From the NCBI RefSeq assembly GCF_024138395.1, contig NZ_JAMYDU010000019.1, forward strand, positions 1 through 64,000: a stretch of 64,000 nt of DNA, given 5' to 3'. This document shows, piece after piece, positions 1 through 7,333 of this stretch. The position numbers and the translations under genes were made by a program. A model generated the notes under the pieces. The model ran no database searches. It was not told the DNA's origin and was given only the letters and a program-made list of their open reading frames with translations. The number at the start of each line of letters is the position of its first letter. The stretch's first letter is position 1. The DNA comes from Pseudomonas mandelii (lineage in GTDB: Bacteria > Pseudomonadota > Gammaproteobacteria > Pseudomonadales > Pseudomonadaceae).

Positions 1-188
1 CTTTCTTTCATGGAACCTCCAAATTGGCGAAATCATATCGCCCTTAAGAGGTGTCCGGAATTATTAGGCCAGATCAGGCTTGCCCGCGAAGAAGCCAACT
101 CGGTCCTCGGAAGAAACATCGAACGTGACACCCACACAAAGGTCTGCTCCCTATACAGCCGAAATTCATCGATCAAGGAGACGCTCAC
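1..188. other. Left edge and upstream region of the first gene
   Basis: No gene is supported here. Bases 77-91 hold a lone half-REP (GGCTTGCCCGCGAAG) without a nearby partner arm inside the window. A good Shine-Dalgarno, AAGGAG near 174-179, serves the gene starting at 189. Open frames crossing this stretch are short and have no recognisable product. Confidence 0.5.
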
Positions 189-1226
189 ATGCCACAAGCA
201 TTGACCCTCAACCAACGTATCGTCCTGGTGTCCCGCCCGGTGGGCGCGCCGACACCGGAGAATTTCCGCCTGGAACGGGTAGCGCTGCCAAACCTGGCCG
301 ATGGTCAGATACTGCTCAAGACGCTTTATCTGTCGCTCGATCCCTACATGCGCGGTCGTATGAGTGACGCGCCGTCCTACGCTGCCCCGATAGAAATCGA
401 CGAGGTGATGACCGGTGGCGCCGTCAGTCGTGTCGAACGTTCGCTGCATCCGAAATTCCATGAAGGTGATCTGGTGGTCGGCGTCACGGGGTGGCAGAGC
501 CACAGCATCAGCGACGGGCGCAACATCATTCCGATCCCGTCCGGGCTGCAGAGTCCGTCGATGGCCTTGGGTGTGCTGGGTATGCCCGGCATGACCGCCT
601 ATATGGGATTGATGGACATCGGGCAGCCCAAGGAAGGCGAAACCCTGGTGGTGGCGGCTGCGTCCGGCGCGGTGGGTTCGGTGGTCGGCCAAGTGGCGAA
701 GATCAAGGGCTTGCGAGTGGTCGGTGTAGCCGGTGGCGCAGACAAATGCCGCTACGTGGTCGAGGAGCTGGGCTTCGATGCCTGTATCGATCACAAGCGC
801 GCGGATTTCGCCGAAGAGTTAGCGCTGGCCTGCTTCAAAGGCGTGGATATCTACTTTGAAAACGTCGGTGGCAAGGTGTTCGATGCGGTGCTGCCGCTGC
901 TCAACCCCAAAGCGCGGATTCCTCTTTGCGGTCTGATTGCCTCCTACAACGCCCATGAAGCGCCGAGCGGGCCGGATCGCTTGCCACAGTTGCAGCGCAC
1001 GCTACTGACCAAGCGCGTGCGGATTCAGGGCTTCATTGTGTTCGATGACTACGGTGACCGTCAGCCGGAATTCATCAGCGCCATGGCGCCGTGGGTGCGT
1101 GATGGCAAGGTGAAATTCCGTGAAGACGTGATCGACGGCCTGGAGAACGCGCCTCAGGCGTTCATCGGTCTGCTGGAGGGACGCAACTTCGGCAAACTGG
1201 TAGTGCGGGTTGCGCGGACTGAGTAA
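189..1226 (+). CDS. NADP-dependent medium-chain oxidoreductase (CurA / YncB-like)
   Basis: A zinc-free medium-chain dehydrogenase/reductase of 345 residues, about the usual length. The N-terminal GroES-like half carries DPYMRGRM (residues 51-58), typical of the leukotriene-B4-dehydrogenase/CurA branch. The Rossmann half has the NADP loop AASGAVGSVVGQ (157-168). The family reduces activated C=C bonds of enones using NADPH in the cytoplasm; the substrate cannot be told from sequence. The start is supported by AAGGAG about nine bases upstream. It lies 74 bases ahead of recR on the same strand, so cotranscription is possible, but a hairpin at 1253-1277 separates them. Confidence 0.9.
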   Translation: MPQALTLNQRIVLVSRPVGAPTPENFRLERVALPNLADGQILLKTLYLSLDPYMRGRMSDAPSYAAPIEIDEVMTGGAVSRVERSLHPKFHEGDLVVGVTGWQSHSISDGRNIIPIPSGLQSPSMALGVLGMPGMTAYMGLMDIGQPKEGETLVVAAASGAVGSVVGQVAKIKGLRVVGVAGGADKCRYVVEELGFDACIDHKRADFAEELALACFKGVDIYFENVGGKVFDAVLPLLNPKARIPLCGLIASYNAHEAPSGPDRLPQLQRTLLTKRVRIQGFIVFDDYGDRQPEFISAMAPWVRDGKVKFREDVIDGLENAPQAFIGLLEGRNFGKLVVRVARTE

Positions 1227-1252
1227 TTGACGGCGCTATTTGACGCTAAACA

Positions 1253-1277
1253 GAGGCGCGGGTATAAACCGCGTCTC
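1253..1277 (+). terminator. Hairpin between oxidoreductase gene and recR
   Basis: GAGGCGCGG and CCGCGTCTC can form a nine-pair stem with one G-U pair around a seven-base loop. It is followed by a weak T-rich stretch (GTTGTTATG). It could attenuate read-through into recR; there is no strong U tract. Confidence 0.35.
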
Positions 1278-1300
1278 GTTGTTATGTCGGACTTTTCCCC

Positions 1301-1903
1301 ATGAGCTTCAGCCCTTTGATTCGCCAACTGATCGATGCCCTGCGAATTTTGCCGGGTGTGGGTCAGAAAACTGCCCAGCGCATGGCGTTGCAACTGCTTG
1401 AGCGTGATCGCAGCGGCGGTTCGCGACTGGCCCAGGCGCTGAGCCAGGCCATGGAAGGGGTGGGCCACTGCCGCTTGTGCCGCACGCTGACGGAAGATGA
1501 TCTGTGCCCGCAATGCGCCGATCCGCGCCGCGACGACACCTTGCTGTGTGTGGTGGAAGGTCCGATGGATGTTTACGCCGTGGAACAGACCGGTTTTCGC
1601 GGTCGCTACTTCGTGCTCAAAGGCCATCTGTCGCCCCTAGACGGATTGGGACCGGACGCCATCGGCATTCCACAATTGATGGCGCGGATCGAAGAGGCGG
1701 GCACGTTTGCCGAAGTCATCCTCGCCACCAACCCGACGGTGGAAGGCGAAGCCACCGCGCATTACATCGCTCAATTGCTGAGCAACAAAGGCCTGATCGC
1801 CTCGCGCATCGCCCATGGCGTGCCGTTGGGGGGCGAGCTGGAATTGGTGGATGGCGGGACATTGGCGCATTCGTTTGCCGGGCGTAAGCCGATTGCCTTG
1901 TAG
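1301..1903 (+). CDS. recR: Recombination mediator RecR
   Basis: 200 residues, the normal length for RecR. RecR acts with RecO (and RecF) to load RecA on SSB-coated single-stranded gaps. Visible features are an N-terminal helix-hairpin-helix (about 12-30), a four-cysteine zinc site (C57, C60, C69, C72) and a Toprim fold starting at TLLCVVEGPMD (80-90). In many bacteria recR follows dnaX-ybaB; here an oxidoreductase gene lies directly upstream and whatever precedes it is outside the window. A REPIN follows the stop codon. Confidence 0.97.
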   Translation: MSFSPLIRQLIDALRILPGVGQKTAQRMALQLLERDRSGGSRLAQALSQAMEGVGHCRLCRTLTEDDLCPQCADPRRDDTLLCVVEGPMDVYAVEQTGFRGRYFVLKGHLSPLDGLGPDAIGIPQLMARIEEAGTFAEVILATNPTVEGEATAHYIAQLLSNKGLIASRIAHGVPLGGELELVDGGTLAHSFAGRKPIAL

Positions 1904-1920
1904 TGTCTGAACTGGCCCCT

Positions 1921-2010
1921 TCGCGGGCAAGCCTCGCTCCTACAGGAATTGGTGGTGTGTCCACAATATATGGCACAACAAAACCTGTAGGAGCGAGGCT
2001 TGCCCGCGAA
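1921..2010. repeat. REPIN (inverted REP pair), CCTCGCTCC variant
   Basis: Left arm TCGCGGGCAAGCCTCGCTCC at 1921-1940 extends to ACAGG. The exact inverse arm lies at 1984-2010, with a 37-base spacer. It sits between recR and the acyl-CoA dehydrogenase gene and can fold into a long hairpin. Confidence 0.9.
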
Positions 2011-2102
2011 GAATGCACCTCGGTCCATCTGATTCACACAACTCTATTGAAAACCAAGCAAGCGCTCGGTTAACTTCGCTGAACCTTCAGTGGAGTTCGC
2101 CG

Positions 2103-3251
2103 ATGCCTGCCTTTCAGGAATACTTCGACCCCAGCCACCAATTGGTCCGCGACAGCGTCAGACGTTTCGTCGAGCGCGAGATTCTTCCGGACATCGACCA
2201 GTGGGAAGAAGCCGAAAGCTTCCCCCGCGAGCTCTACCTCAAGGCCGGCGCGGCGGGGATTCTCGGCATTGGTTATCCCGAAGCCTTGGGCGGCAGTCAC
2301 GAAGGCGATGTGTTCGCCAAGATCGCCGCCAGTGAAGAGCTGATGCGCTGCGGTTCCGGTGGTCTGGTCGCGGGGCTGGGCTCGCTGGACATTGGACTGC
2401 CGCCGATCCTCAAATGGGCCAGGCCCGAAGTCCGCGATCGCGTTGTGCCTCAGGTGCTGGCGGGCGAGAAGATCAGCGCCCTGGCCGTCACCGAGCCCAG
2501 CGGCGGCTCCGACGTCGCCAACCTGCAAACCCGTGCCATGCGGGACGGCGACTTTTACCGGGTCAGCGGCAGCAAAACCTTCATTACCAGCGGCGTTCGC
2601 GCGGATTTCTACACCGTTGCGGTGCGCACTGGCGAACCCGGGTTTGGCGGCATCAGTTTGTTGCTGATCGAGAAGGGCACGCCCGGGTTCACCGTCGGTC
2701 GTCAGTTGAAGAAAATGGGCTGGTGGGCGTCGGACACTGCCGAATTGTTTTTCGACGATTGCCGGGTGCCGGTTGGCCATCTGATCGGGGTCGAGAACAT
2801 GGGTTTCGCCTGCATCATGGGCAACTTTCAGAGCGAGCGTCTGGCCCTGGCGCTGATGGCCAACATGACCGCGCAGTTGGCGCTGGAGGAAAGCCTGAAA
2901 TGGGCTCGTCAGCGCGAAGCTTTCGGCAAACCCATCGGCAAGTTCCAGGTGCTCAAGCACCGTCTCGCGGAAATGGCCACGGCGCTGGAGGTGTCACGGG
3001 AGTTCACCTACCGCCAGGCAGCGAAAATGGCGGCCGGGCAGAGTGTGATCAAAGAGATTTCCATGGCCAAGAATTTTGCCACTGATACGGCTGATCGCAT
3101 CACGACCGATGCGGTGCAGATTCTCGGTGGTCTTGGTTACATGCGTGAAAGTCTGGTGGAGCGGCTGTACCGGGATAACCGGATTCTGTCGATTGGCGGG
3201 GGGACGCGGGAAGTGATGAACGAGATCATCAGTAAGCAGATGGGGCTTTGA
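2103..3251 (+). CDS. Acyl-CoA dehydrogenase family protein
   Basis: 382 residues starting MPAFQEYFDP, which matches the usual start and size of short/branched-chain acyl-CoA dehydrogenases. The frame is open further upstream (to 2013) but that part crosses the end of a REPIN and is unlikely to be translated. These FAD enzymes oxidise acyl-CoA to 2-enoyl-CoA and pass electrons to ETF. The sequence shows the FAD/substrate segment AVTEPSGGSD, the middle beta domain, and the C-terminal helix bundle ending in the typical LSIGGGTREVMNEII tail. Substrate class is not resolved. It is a single-gene unit between two REPINs. Confidence 0.92.
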   Translation: MPAFQEYFDPSHQLVRDSVRRFVEREILPDIDQWEEAESFPRELYLKAGAAGILGIGYPEALGGSHEGDVFAKIAASEELMRCGSGGLVAGLGSLDIGLPPILKWARPEVRDRVVPQVLAGEKISALAVTEPSGGSDVANLQTRAMRDGDFYRVSGSKTFITSGVRADFYTVAVRTGEPGFGGISLLLIEKGTPGFTVGRQLKKMGWWASDTAELFFDDCRVPVGHLIGVENMGFACIMGNFQSERLALALMANMTAQLALEESLKWARQREAFGKPIGKFQVLKHRLAEMATALEVSREFTYRQAAKMAAGQSVIKEISMAKNFATDTADRITTDAVQILGGLGYMRESLVERLYRDNRILSIGGGTREVMNEIISKQMGL

Positions 3252-3277
3252 GTTTTGCGGTGTTACGGCTGACGCTT

Positions 3278-3366
3278 TCGCGGGCAAGCCCGCTCCCACA
3301 GGGATTTTTGTCGTATACAAGATTTGTATTTAACGACAATCCCTGTGGGAGCGGGCTTGCCCGCGA
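3278..3366. repeat. REPIN, CCCGCTCCCACAGG variant
   Basis: TCGCGGGCAAGCCCGCTCCC begins at 3278 and the exact inverse arm ends at 3366. The arms continue inward through ACAGGGATT. It lies between two convergent genes (acyl-CoA dehydrogenase and apt) and may serve as their shared 3' hairpin. Confidence 0.9.
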
Positions 3367-3387
3367 TGGCGTCAGTACAGACGCTGC

Positions 3388-3936
3388 TTATTTATCGGTA
3401 AGGGCAAACTGCGTCAGGCAAAACGTAGGAATCCCCATGTCTTCCAGCCGCTGCGAACCACCCAGCTCCGGCAAATCAATGATTGCCGCCGCTTCATGCA
3501 CCCGCGCGCCCATGCGCTGAATCAGGTTCGCCGCCGCGATCAGCGTGCCGCCGGTGGCGATCAGGTCATCGAACATCACCACCGCATCACCCTCGCACAG
3601 GCTGTCGGCATGGACTTCGAGAAAGGCTTCGCCGTACTCGGTCTGATAACCCTCGGCCAGCACGTCGGCGGGCAATTTGCCCTGCTTGCGGAACAGCACC
3701 AGCGGCTTGTTCAACTGATAGGCCAGGATCGAACCGATCAGGAAGCCCCGGGCATCCATGGCGCCGATGTGAGTGAAGTCGGCCTCGACGTAACGATGGG
3801 CAAAGCTGTCCATCACCAGGCGCAGGGCTGTGGGTGACTGGAACAAGGGGGTGATGTCGCGAAAGATCACGCCCGGCTTGGGAAAGTCGATCACGGGGCG
3901 GATCAAGGATTTGATGTCGAAGGAGTCGAAGACCAT
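3388..3936 (-). CDS. apt: Adenine phosphoribosyltransferase
   Basis: 182 residues, full length. Apt converts adenine plus PRPP to AMP in purine salvage. The PRPP-binding loop VVMFDDLIATGGTL lies at residues 119-132, and the family pattern FPKPGVIFRDITPL is at 18-31. The ATG at 3936 is preceded by AGGA about ten bases away. A -10-like TATACT lies on the coding strand at 3970-3975. It follows anr on the same strand, separated by a strong hairpin at 3978-4005. Confidence 0.97.
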   Translation of the reverse strand: MVFDSFDIKSLIRPVIDFPKPGVIFRDITPLFQSPTALRLVMDSFAHRYVEADFTHIGAMDARGFLIGSILAYQLNKPLVLFRKQGKLPADVLAEGYQTEYGEAFLEVHADSLCEGDAVVMFDDLIATGGTLIAAANLIQRMGARVHEAAAIIDLPELGGSQRLEDMGIPTFCLTQFALTDK

Positions 3937-3977
3937 CGTCGAAGTGTCCTGGCGGGCTGCAAACGTCGCAGTATAGC

Positions 3978-4005
3978 GGCGGCTGAACCGTTTCGCTCAG
4001 CCGCC
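3978..4005 (-). terminator. Perfect hairpin after anr
   Basis: GGCGGCTGA and TCAGCCGCC form a perfect nine-base-pair stem ten bases past the anr stop codon. There is no U tract on the anr strand, so it may stabilise the 3' end or need a factor rather than be a classic intrinsic terminator. Confidence 0.45.
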
Positions 4006-4015
4006 ATCGCCAGGA

Positions 4016-4750
4016 TCAGCCGTCGATTGAGCCGCCGGCCAGGGCGCAGAGCTGGATCGGGTCGAGGATGTGCACTTCCTTGCCTTCGGCGGCGATCAGT
4101 TCGTTTTGCTGGAAGCGGGTGAACACCCGGGACACGGTTTCCACCGCCAAGCCCAGGTAGTTGCCGATCTCGTTGCGCGACATGCTCAACCGGAACTGGT
4201 TGGCCGAGAAGCCCCGGGCGCGGAAACGGGCCGACAGGTTGACCAGGAACGTGGCGATGCGCTCGTCGGCGGTTTTCTTCGACAGCAGCAACATCATTTG
4301 CTGATCGTCGCGAATCTCGCGGCTCATCACTCGCATCAACTGACGGCGCAGTTGTGGCAGTTGCAGGGCCAGTTCGTCGAGGCGATCGAAAGGGATTTCG
4401 CACACCGAAGTGGTTTCCAGGGCTTGCGCCGAGACCGGGTGCTTTTCAGTGTCCATGCCCGACAGCCCGACCAATTCACTCGGCAAATGAAAGCCCGTGA
4501 TCTGCTCTTCGCCGCCATCGCTCAGGCTGAAAGTCTTCAGGGCGCCGGAGCGTACTGCATAAACGGAATCGAACGTGTCGCCCTGGCGAAACAGGAACTC
4601 GCCTTTTTTCAGTGGGCGACCACGTTTGACGATATCGTCCAGCGCATCCATGTCTTCCAGATTCAGAGAAAGTGGCAGGCAGAGGGGGGCCAGGCTGCAA
4701 TCCTTGCAATGAGCCTGGCTATGAGCGCGCAGTTTTACTGGCTCGGACAT
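4016..4750 (-). CDS. anr: Oxygen-sensing transcriptional regulator Anr (FNR family)
   Basis: 244 residues starting MSEPVKLRAH, the usual Anr length; the frame is open 26 codons further upstream but that part resembles nothing in the family. Anr is the Pseudomonas FNR: a [4Fe-4S] cluster dimer active under low oxygen that binds TTGAT-N4-ATCAA. Cluster ligands are visible: C15, C18, C24 and C117. A cNMP-like beta roll follows, then a Crp-type helix-turn-helix near 190-214 with ETVSRVFTRFQ, the FNR-type recognition helix. Neighbours hemN and the cco genes are classical targets, and boxes are found in front of hemN and the second ccoN. Confidence 0.97.
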   Translation of the reverse strand: MSEPVKLRAHSQAHCKDCSLAPLCLPLSLNLEDMDALDDIVKRGRPLKKGEFLFRQGDTFDSVYAVRSGALKTFSLSDGGEEQITGFHLPSELVGLSGMDTEKHPVSAQALETTSVCEIPFDRLDELALQLPQLRRQLMRVMSREIRDDQQMMLLLSKKTADERIATFLVNLSARFRARGFSANQFRLSMSRNEIGNYLGLAVETVSRVFTRFQQNELIAAEGKEVHILDPIQLCALAGGSIDG

Positions 4751-4842
4751 TTCTTTAATCCTTGTGGGAAAACACACATAAGCTGTAAGGGTAACCCACG
4801 GGAGGACATTCGGGCCAGCCTGCGACATTTAGCCACCGGTGC

Positions 4843-6225
4843 CTAGATCACGCGTGAAAAGCGCTGGCGATTGCTGTGTTCCAGGTACGCATCGAAGACC
4901 ATGCACACCGAGCGCACCAGCAGACGGCCCGCCGGGAGTACGGTGATCCGTTGGTTGTCCAGTTCGATGAGCCCGTCCTTGGCCATGTCCTGCAACTGTG
5001 GCCAGAGTTCGCCGAAGTAACCGCGAAAATCGATATTGAAGGCCTGTTCGATCGTTGCGAATTCCAGGTTGAAATGGCAAATCAGTTGCTGAATCACGGC
5101 TCTGCGCAAGCGATCGTCAGCGTTGCACACCAGACCACGGCTGGTGGCCAGTTGAGCGGACGCCAGCGCGTTCTGGTACTGGTTCAGGTCGCTGCTGTTC
5201 TGACAGTACAAATCGCCGATCTGGCTGATCGCCGATACCCCCAGGCCGACCAAATCGCAATGGCCGTGGGTGGTGTAGCCCTGGAAGTTGCGTTGCAGGG
5301 TCGATTCTTCCTGAGCAATCGCCAATTCATCATCGGGCAGGGCGAAATGGTCCATGCCGATGTAGCGGTAACCGCCGGTCGTCAGTTGTTCGATGGTGCG
5401 CTGGAGCATTTCCAGCTTCTGTGCTGGCGCCGGTAGATCGCTGCCGTTGATCCGCCGTTGCGGCATGAAGCGCTCCGGCAGATGGGCGTAATTGAACACC
5501 GAGAGCCGGTCCGGTTGCAGGCTGATGACTTCGTCGACGGTGCGGGCGAAGTTCTCGGGCGTTTGCTTGGGCAGGCCGTAGATCAGATCAATGTTGATCG
5601 AGCGAAATTGCAGGGTTCGGGCAGCGTCGATCACTGCGCGGGTTTCTTCCAGGCTTTGCAGGCGATTGACCGCCCGTTGTACCGCGGGATCGAGGTCTTG
5701 AACGCCAATGCTGACCCGATTGAAACCCAGTTCCCGGAGCAGACCCATGGTCGACCAGTCCGCCTCGCGAGGGTCAATCTCGATACCGTAGTCGCCGGAA
5801 TCGTCGTCCAGCAGATTGAAATGCTTGCGCAGCTGAGCCATCAACTGACGCAGTTCGTCGTGGCTGAGAAAGGTCGGCGTGCCGCCGCCGAAATGCAGTT
5901 GCTCGACTTTCTGCGTCGGGTCGAGGTGGCAGGCAATCAGCTGGATCTCCTGTTCCAGACGCTGCAAATAGGGCAGGGCACGGCCACGGTCCTTGGTGAT
6001 GACTTTGTTGCAGGCGCAGTAGTAGCAAATGTTCGCACAGAACGGCACGTGCACATACAGCGACAGCGGCCGCAGGGCTTTACGGCTGTCGCGAAGGGCG
6101 TGAAACAGGTCGAAGGTGCCGACCTGGCTGTCGAATTGCACGGCGGTCGGGTACGAGGTATAGCGTGGTCCCGCCAGGTCGTAACGGCGGATCAGATCTG
6201 TGTCCCAACGAATGGCGTCGAGCAT
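4843..6225 (-). CDS. hemN: Oxygen-independent coproporphyrinogen III oxidase
   Basis: 460 residues. A radical-SAM enzyme that decarboxylates coproporphyrinogen III to protoporphyrinogen IX without oxygen, so haem can be made in micro-oxic or anoxic conditions. The radical-SAM cysteines CANICYYC are C63, C67 and C70, with C72 just behind as in true HemN. The segment HFGGGTPTFL and the HemN C-terminal domain are present. A perfect ANR box at 6290-6303 lies 65-78 bases upstream, so induction by Anr, encoded just downstream, is expected. Confidence 0.97.
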   Translation of the reverse strand: MLDAIRWDTDLIRRYDLAGPRYTSYPTAVQFDSQVGTFDLFHALRDSRKALRPLSLYVHVPFCANICYYCACNKVITKDRGRALPYLQRLEQEIQLIACHLDPTQKVEQLHFGGGTPTFLSHDELRQLMAQLRKHFNLLDDDSGDYGIEIDPREADWSTMGLLRELGFNRVSIGVQDLDPAVQRAVNRLQSLEETRAVIDAARTLQFRSINIDLIYGLPKQTPENFARTVDEVISLQPDRLSVFNYAHLPERFMPQRRINGSDLPAPAQKLEMLQRTIEQLTTGGYRYIGMDHFALPDDELAIAQEESTLQRNFQGYTTHGHCDLVGLGVSAISQIGDLYCQNSSDLNQYQNALASAQLATSRGLVCNADDRLRRAVIQQLICHFNLEFATIEQAFNIDFRGYFGELWPQLQDMAKDGLIELDNQRITVLPAGRLLVRSVCMVFDAYLEHSNRQRFSRVI

Positions 6226-6261
6226 GCGGGCATTCCCCCGGATAGGCTGGCAGTGTTTGCG

Positions 6262-6303
6262 AGTCTAGGGAGAAGTGCGCAAAGGCATCTTGATTTGCAT
6301 CAA
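6262..6303 (-). promoter_or_regulatory. ANR box and putative -10 of hemN
   Basis: TTGATTTGCATCAA at 6290-6303 is a perfect match to the FNR/ANR palindrome. If centred at -41.5, transcription would start near 6255. The coding strand has TAGACT at 6262-6267, about ten bases upstream of that point. The geometry is that of a class II Anr-activated promoter. Confidence 0.85.
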
Positions 6304-6336
6304 GGGTCGGGATTTGTGGTGTCAGTGAGGGCCTCT

Positions 6337-6401
6337 TCGCGGGCAAGCCTCGCTCCTACAGGAGTTCGCGGTCCCTTGTAGGAGCGAGGCTTGCCCGCGA
6401 A
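6337..6401. repeat. REPIN, CCTCGCTCC variant
   Basis: Arms TTCGCGGGCAAGCCTCGCTC and inverse, with a short spacer, lie between hemN and the SafE-like gene. The arm variant is the same as at 1921-2010. Confidence 0.9.
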
Positions 6402-6416
6402 AGGCGCACCGCCGAT

Positions 6417-7100
6417 CTAGTGCCCCATCAGCCAATGTTGATGCGGCCCTGGCAAGGTCCAGATGCCAAACAGCATCACCAGCAAGCCACCGGTCATGCG
6501 GACGCTGCGTTTGCGCAACAACGCCGTGACACGTTCGGCCGCCAGCCCTGTGGCGAGCAGCACCGGCCAAGTGCCCAACCCGAATGCCAGCATCAGCAAT
6601 GCACTGTCCAGCGCATTGCCCTGGCTCGCCGACCACAGCAATGTGCTGTAAACCAGCCCGCACGGCAACCAGCCCCACAATGCGCCCAGCAGCAGGGCGC
6701 GGGGCAGGTTCGACACGGGTAACAGTGTGTTGGCCACCGGCTGGATATGCCGCCACAGGCCGCGACCGAGGCTTTCGATACGGGTCAGGCCGCTCCACCA
6801 GCCGGCCAGGTACAGACCCATGGTGATCAGCAGCAGTCCGGCGAAGATGCGCATGAACATCGCCGCCGGACTATTGGCCACGGCCCAGCCGGCCAAGCCG
6901 ATCAGCAGGCCGGCAACGGCGTAACTGAGAATTCGCCCCAGGTTGTAGGCCAGCAATAATCGAAAGCGTCGGCTGCGTTGCTCCTTGGGGATCGCCAGGG
7001 TCAATGCGCCCATCAAGCCGCCGCACATGCCCAGGCAATGCCCGCCGCCGAGCAGGCCGAGGATCAGCGCAGACACCAGCAGTGGCGCCAATTCAAGCAT
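6417..7100 (-). CDS. TauE/SafE-type membrane protein of the cbb3 assembly locus
   Basis: 227 residues with about six hydrophobic segments. The N-terminal motif GGHCLGMCGG carries a cysteine pair (C22, C26), and a further WLPCGL motif lies in the second half, as in the DsbD-like transmembrane family annotated as sulfite exporter TauE/SafE or urease-accessory-like. Its start overlaps the end of ccoS by eight bases, so it is almost certainly translated with ccoG-H-I-S. The paired membrane cysteines suggest thiol or copper handling for cbb3 oxidase assembly; that role is inferred from context, not shown. Confidence 0.8.
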   Translation of the reverse strand: MLELAPLLVSALILGLLGGGHCLGMCGGLMGALTLAIPKEQRSRRFRLLLAYNLGRILSYAVAGLLIGLAGWAVANSPAAMFMRIFAGLLLITMGLYLAGWWSGLTRIESLGRGLWRHIQPVANTLLPVSNLPRALLLGALWGWLPCGLVYSTLLWSASQGNALDSALLMLAFGLGTWPVLLATGLAAERVTALLRKRSVRMTGGLLVMLFGIWTLPGPHQHWLMGH

Positions 7101-7311
7101 GGGGCGGCGCCTTTTCGTCCGGTTTGGCCGGAGGGCCGCTGGCCTCGTCGACCGCTGCGGTGTGGTTCGGGTCCTGATCGTCGAACAGGATGCTGTGGGC
7201 CGGGCCGTCGAGGTCGTCGTACTGACCGCTGTCGACCGCCCAGAAGAAGATGTAGATAGCGATGGCCACGATCAGCAGCGCGGCCGGGATCATCACGTAG
7301 AGAGCTGGCAT
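7093..7311 (-). CDS. ccoS: cbb3-type cytochrome oxidase assembly protein CcoS
   Basis: 72 residues: one N-terminal transmembrane helix (about 3-25) followed by FFWAVDSGQYDDLDGP, the typical CcoS signature, then a variable acidic tail. CcoS is needed to put haem and copper into CcoN. It starts 22 bases after the ccoI stop codon and overlaps the next gene by eight bases. Confidence 0.95.
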   Translation of the reverse strand: MPALYVMIPAALLIVAIAIYIFFWAVDSGQYDDLDGPAHSILFDDQDPNHTAAVDEASGPPAKPDEKAPPHA

Positions 7312-7333
7312 CTGGACTCCATGCCCGCGCGGC

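Noticed and set aside
33..794. Minus-strand frame overlapping the first gene
   Set aside because: No domain and composition of a shadow frame; the plus-strand oxidoreductase is a complete family member with a good ribosome site.
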